NCBI GenBank assembly: GCA_016125505.1
Contig: WGLP01000002.1
Location: 372,001-436,000 of the forward strand
Reading direction: 5' to 3'
DNA from: Gammaproteobacteria bacterium
GTDB taxonomy: Bacteria > Pseudomonadota > Gammaproteobacteria > UBA6429 > Thiohalophilaceae
Length of the DNA: 64,000 nt
Part shown: positions 59,800 through 64,000 of the stretch, piece after piece
Position numbering within the stretch: position 1 is the stretch's first letter
How the letters are laid out: each line of letters opens with the position of its first letter
The notes under the pieces: generated by a model
Databases searched by the model: none
Seen by the model: the letters and a program-made list of their open reading frames with translations, nothing else
Told to the model about the DNA's origin: nothing
Position numbers and translations under genes: made by a program

Positions 59800-60198
59800 T
59801 TCCCATCTCCCGCCGCAGCAGCCACATCTGCTTGAGTAGATCTTCCTCCATATGGCGCAGGCTTTGTTTGATCGCGGACAATTTTGTCTCTTCCGCCAGC
59901 AATTCTTCGGTGAGGGTCCGGCTGATGCGTTCGTAATCCTGATCGAGGAAATAGCGCCGGGTCACAATGGTCAGGGTGTTGTCGCGAAATTCCGCCAGGC
60001 CGCCCGGCATGGCGAGATAGGTCCACGCACTGTCATTGCGGCGAAACCGCGCCAGGCCAAACACCAGCGCCGTCATCAGGTGGGCATGCTGCGCCTTGAT
60101 GCCGAAGCTGCCGGAATCGTCTTCACCGACGAACGACACCACATCCTCGAAGCGTTGCTGATGTTGGTAGTCGCGCAGCTGCAGGCTGAACACGCTCA

Positions 60199-60199
<1 letters not shown>
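59792..60199 (-). CDS. atpC: N-type ATPase epsilon subunit
   Basis: A 135-residue protein with an N-terminal beta-sandwich (FSLQLRDYQHQQRFEDVVSFVGEDDSGSFGIKAQHAHLMT; GGLAEFRDNTLTIVTRRYF) and a C-terminal helical part (ISRTLTEELLAEETKLSAIKQSLRHMEEDLLKQMW). Its ATG shares one base with the beta stop (TAATG), showing tight coupling. Confidence 0.9.
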
Positions 60200-61662
<1,463 letters not shown>

Positions 61663-61741
61663 TTACCACTGGCGTTGCAGGAGATCGAGTCAGGAGATCA
61701 GGCCTGGTTGCCGGAGTTTAATAACTGGTAGTAATTGGATA

Positions 61742-62749
61742 TTAATGCAGCGGCGTTGCCATATTGATAAAACGTTTGGGCGAGGACTGTATTTCCTGAA
61801 TCTGTGCCTCGACCGCGTTTCGCCAGGCATAGCGAGCCTGATAATCCAGCAGGCGCGTGGCCTTGTCATTATTGACATTTACCTCCTCGAGCAGATGCAC
61901 GATGCTGCGTGTGACCAGGGGGTCCCACGGCACGAGGGGATCGAGGCGTTCCATCAGGTAGGCAAAGGCGTACGCCGCTGAAAACGGTACCGAGAAGTGT
62001 GGGAGCGGATAGCGCCAACGTGCATGCAGAAACTGCAGGACCTCGCGTACGCTGGGAATCTCGGGACCGACGATATTGAATCCCTCATAGTCCGCCATTG
62101 CCGGTGCCTGTGCGGCGCGCACAAAGGCCTGGCCGATATCGCGGCCGTCGATGAGCGGCATACTGGTCTTGCCGTGGTTAATCCAGGGCACCAGGTGCGT
62201 ACGCAGGCGTGGCAGCAACATCGGCAGCAGCCCCAGGCCATAGCGGCGTCCGACAAAAAGCCCCAGGCGCAGGTTGATGACCTGAAAGTGCGGGTCGGCC
62301 TGTTGTCTCAGATAATTTTCGATGGCCACCACATTGCACAGGTGCGGCCAGAAGGTGCGCGGGATACCGATGCTGTTGGGATCATGCGACCGCGCCGGCG
62401 CGGCGGCGGAGGTGGTGCTGGTATTGATAAAGCGCCTCACCCCCGCCGCCTTCGCGGCATCGATCATGGCCAGGCTTGGCCGTAACAGCAACTCGTGCGA
62501 TTGCGTGCGGTGTTTCCAGACCGAGGTCCAGGCAAAGGCATTGCACACAATGTCCACGTCCTCAAACAGCCTGGCGCGATAGGCCGGGTCACGCATGTCG
62601 CCGCAACGGATCTCCCCGGCGAATGACTCCGGCAACTGCGTGTCATCACGGCAGGCAGCGATGACACGCAACGCAGATTGTTGTGACAGTGCTTCGAGGA
62701 TATGACTCCCGACGAAGCCGGTCGCACCGGTGACCAATAGCGTTGGCAT
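61742..62749 (-). CDS. NAD-dependent epimerase/dehydratase-like SDR protein
   Basis: A 335-residue extended SDR. The dinucleotide loop TGATGFVGSHI is at 7-17, acidic DMRDPA near 51, and NTSTTSAAA near 109. The usual catalytic YxxxK is not evident; the expected place reads VAIENYLRQQ, with Asn and Tyr but no Lys. The function may be NAD(P)-linked or purely regulatory. It starts 23 bp after the DsrE2-like gene and is probably co-transcribed with it. Confidence 0.82.
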   Translation of the reverse strand: MPTLLVTGATGFVGSHILEALSQQSALRVIAACRDDTQLPESFAGEIRCGDMRDPAYRARLFEDVDIVCNAFAWTSVWKHRTQSHELLLRPSLAMIDAAKAAGVRRFINTSTTSAAAPARSHDPNSIGIPRTFWPHLCNVVAIENYLRQQADPHFQVINLRLGLFVGRRYGLGLLPMLLPRLRTHLVPWINHGKTSMPLIDGRDIGQAFVRAAQAPAMADYEGFNIVGPEIPSVREVLQFLHARWRYPLPHFSVPFSAAYAFAYLMERLDPLVPWDPLVTRSIVHLLEEVNVNNDKATRLLDYQARYAWRNAVEAQIQEIQSSPKRFINMATPLH

Positions 62750-62772
62750 CGTTGACGGCTGCGCGGGCTGGT

Positions 62773-63342
62773 TCAGGAAATAAAATACGCGGTGCGTGCC
62801 CTGAGGGCCGTGTCATACATGGCGGCGACACCGCAGACATCCACCGGTACCACCCATTCATCATTATCGAAACCCATGATCGCGAGCGAAGGTGAACAGA
62901 CCTGGAACGTCACGCCGGCTTCTTTGGCCAATTCGATTTGTTCTTCCAGCGGTGACATGTTGCCTTTCATCATGACATTAAAGAACTTGCGACCGATGCC
63001 GCCGAACGCCATGCGTGATGGTGAAAGATCCTTGCTACTGCCGGGGAGCATCAGGTTGACCAGCTTGTGCGAGAATTTTTTACCCTTGAGCTTGCGGCCT
63101 TTCTTGATCACGGAGCAGCCCCAGAAGGTAAAAAACATCGTGACTTCCATGCCCATGGCAACCGCGCCGTTTGCCATAAAGAAGGCCGCCATGGCCTTGT
63201 CGAAATCGCCGGATAGTAAAATGATGGATACCTTGTTCTCCGGGACGCGTGGTTCGAGTTCCGCGAGTGTGGACTCAAGCCTGTTGATGCGTTCTTCAAG
63301 TGTATAGATGTCGGTGTTCGGTGTCTTGACCAGTGCTTTCAT
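62773..63342 (-). CDS. DsrE2-family (DsrE/F/H-like) protein
   Basis: A 189-residue protein with a short coiled coil at the N-terminus (TLEERINRLESTLAELEPR) and a DsrE-like fold: KVSIILLSGDFDKAMAAFFMANGAVAMGMEVTMFFTFWG. Cysteines are C77 (FWGCSV) and two later ones (FQVCSPS, VDVCGVAA). Members of the family carry persulfide sulfur or act with rhodaneses and TusA; here the partner is not adjacent. AGGAG precedes ATG 63342. It is divergent from a MarR gene and shares an operator-bearing gap with it. Confidence 0.85.
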   Translation of the reverse strand: MKALVKTPNTDIYTLEERINRLESTLAELEPRVPENKVSIILLSGDFDKAMAAFFMANGAVAMGMEVTMFFTFWGCSVIKKGRKLKGKKFSHKLVNLMLPGSSKDLSPSRMAFGGIGRKFFNVMMKGNMSPLEEQIELAKEAGVTFQVCSPSLAIMGFDNDEWVVPVDVCGVAAMYDTALRARTAYFIS

Positions 63343-63515
63343 AACAGTACTCCTGTGTCGACGAATGAGAAAACTTTTGACAGGTTTTAGATCTTGCTCA
63401 ACATTGCAGAGTCGCGCTGCAACTTGCTGAATGACTTCAAATAGAGAATATTGCAGTTTTACGCGATAATAAATTGAAATGATGTTTGTTAGTCAGACTA
63501 ACAATCGGAGACGTT
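63343..63515. other. Divergent promoter region of the DsrE2-like and MarR genes
   Basis: A 173-bp AT-rich gap should contain both promoters. It includes the 19-bp palindrome at 63486-63504, listed separately. Confidence 0.55.
63486..63504. promoter_or_regulatory. Perfect 19-bp palindrome, likely MarR operator
   Basis: TTGTTAGTC and GACTAACAA are exact inverted repeats around one central base. The site lies just before the GGAG ribosome-binding site of the MarR gene and 144 bp from the DsrE2-like start. Position, size and symmetry fit an autoregulatory MarR-family site; it may also control the divergent operon. Confidence 0.75.
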
Positions 63516-63932
63516 ATGAATGATGTTGACGTATTAAGACTGCTCGATGCGATTCAGATTTTCGAGCGCAAGCTGAATCTCGCCTTGATGTACTACGGGT
63601 TACGGCTGCCACAATACCGTGTGCTGGATATTCTGGATAAAGTCGGCAAGATCACGGTCTCCGATCTCAGTCGCAAGCTGGATGTCACGCGTGCCACCAT
63701 GAGTGTCCTGGTGACGAAAATGCAGAAGGCCGGGCTCGTGAGTTATCTGGATAACAAGATGGACAAACGCTCGTTTTATATCAGGCTCACGGAGGCCGGC
63801 CAGCTGCGTCTGCGCAGCGCGGAGCAGGCCTTTCAGGTAATGCAGAAGCGCATGTGCGAGTCCCTGCCCGAGGCCACCATCGCGGCCCTGAATGCCTTTG
63901 CCCTGGGGGTACGCCAGGATGCGTTTTACTGA
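63516..63932 (+). CDS. MarR-family transcriptional regulator
   Basis: A 138-residue winged-helix protein. The recognition region is ITVSDLSRKLDVTRATMSVLVTKMQKAGLVSYLDNKMDKRSFYIRLTEAG. GGAG six bases before ATG 63516 fixes the start; an upstream in-frame TTG at 63486 would lie in the operator. One Cys (in KRMCESL) could allow redox sensing, as in some MarR proteins. It probably controls itself and the divergent DsrE2-SDR operon. Confidence 0.9.
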   Translation: MNDVDVLRLLDAIQIFERKLNLALMYYGLRLPQYRVLDILDKVGKITVSDLSRKLDVTRATMSVLVTKMQKAGLVSYLDNKMDKRSFYIRLTEAGQLRLRSAEQAFQVMQKRMCESLPEATIAALNAFALGVRQDAFY

Positions 63933-64000
63933 ATAACCTTACTGGTTATTTCCAAGTTAGCCTTTCCGGGAAATCTGCAATCACATTTTCTGTAGATAAA
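63933..64000. other. End of window, no gene seen
   Basis: The last 68 bases after the MarR stop are AT-rich and contain no start with a ribosome-binding site. The region may hold the terminator or the next promoter. Confidence 0.3.

Overview
The window reads as a chromosomal stretch of a gammaproteobacterium of moderate GC. Support comes from the fused RlmKL rRNA methyltransferase, the second EF-G (FusA2 type), RhlE, CnoX/YbbN, and the DesA-type desaturase. Sulfur-linked families recur: a split YeeE/YedE (PmpAB) permease, TauE/SafE, two atypical DsrC-like proteins and a DsrE2-like protein. Together with a heme-porin fusion and a CtaG-SCO pair for copper oxidases, they suggest a respiratory, possibly sulfur- or iron-oxidising organism. 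That lifestyle is an inference. No rRNA, tRNA, CRISPR array, insertion sequence or prophage was found.

Layout. 0-3 kb: ankyrin protein with a Cys-rich head, the two half-permeases, ApbE. 3-5.3 kb: a PstS gene broken by one inserted base and a membrane protein with a degenerate signal peptidase I domain. 5.7-12 kb: KamA-family radical SAM enzyme, RhlE, acyl-CoA desaturase and a GH13 enzyme. 12.4-16.8 kb: TolC-RND pair without an adaptor. 16.9-18.4 kb: CtaG and SCO. 18.6-22.5 kb: intact pstSCAB behind a Pho box. 22.9-24.1 kb: outer-membrane monoheme cytochrome-porin. 24.2-27.7 kb: DsrC-like protein and a CheA-like/CheY/CheX signalling operon. 28-31 kb: marR-emrA-emrB. 31-36.3 kb: hybrid kinase, TauE, MFS exporter, methyltransferase, CoA-binding protein. 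36.3-37.9 kb: phosphoribosyltransferase, a ribosome-hibernation/cold-shock fusion and a DUF504 protein. 38-41.6 kb: 35-residue membrane peptide, CnoX-like protein, ferredoxin-NADP reductase, a second DsrC-like protein with two small unknown genes. 41.9-44 kb: FusA2. 44-48.7 kb: three envelope proteins of unknown role and an ABC exporter. 48.9-55.4 kb: cold-shock protein, MFS, Cache protein plus chemoreceptor, RlmKL. 55.4-61.6 kb: an N-type ATPase operon (beta, epsilon, AtpQ, a, c, b, alpha, gamma) without AtpR. 61.7-64 kb: SDR protein, DsrE2-like protein and a divergent MarR regulator with a perfect 19-bp palindrome.

How parts fit. Phosphate: pstSCAB, the second pstS and perhaps the cytochrome-porin look like a PhoB-type regulon. 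Respiration: CtaG-SCO (copper oxidase maturation), the heme-porin and the N-ATPase relate to the membrane energy budget. Signalling: the CheA-like operon has Hpt-kinase, receiver and CheX phosphatase but no CheW or receptor, so it looks like a self-contained phosphorelay. The most unusual signals are this operon, the pseudo-signal peptidase, the two DsrC-like proteins with non-standard cysteines, the S30AE-cold-shock fusion coupled to a phosphoribosyltransferase, and the AtpR-less N-ATPase.
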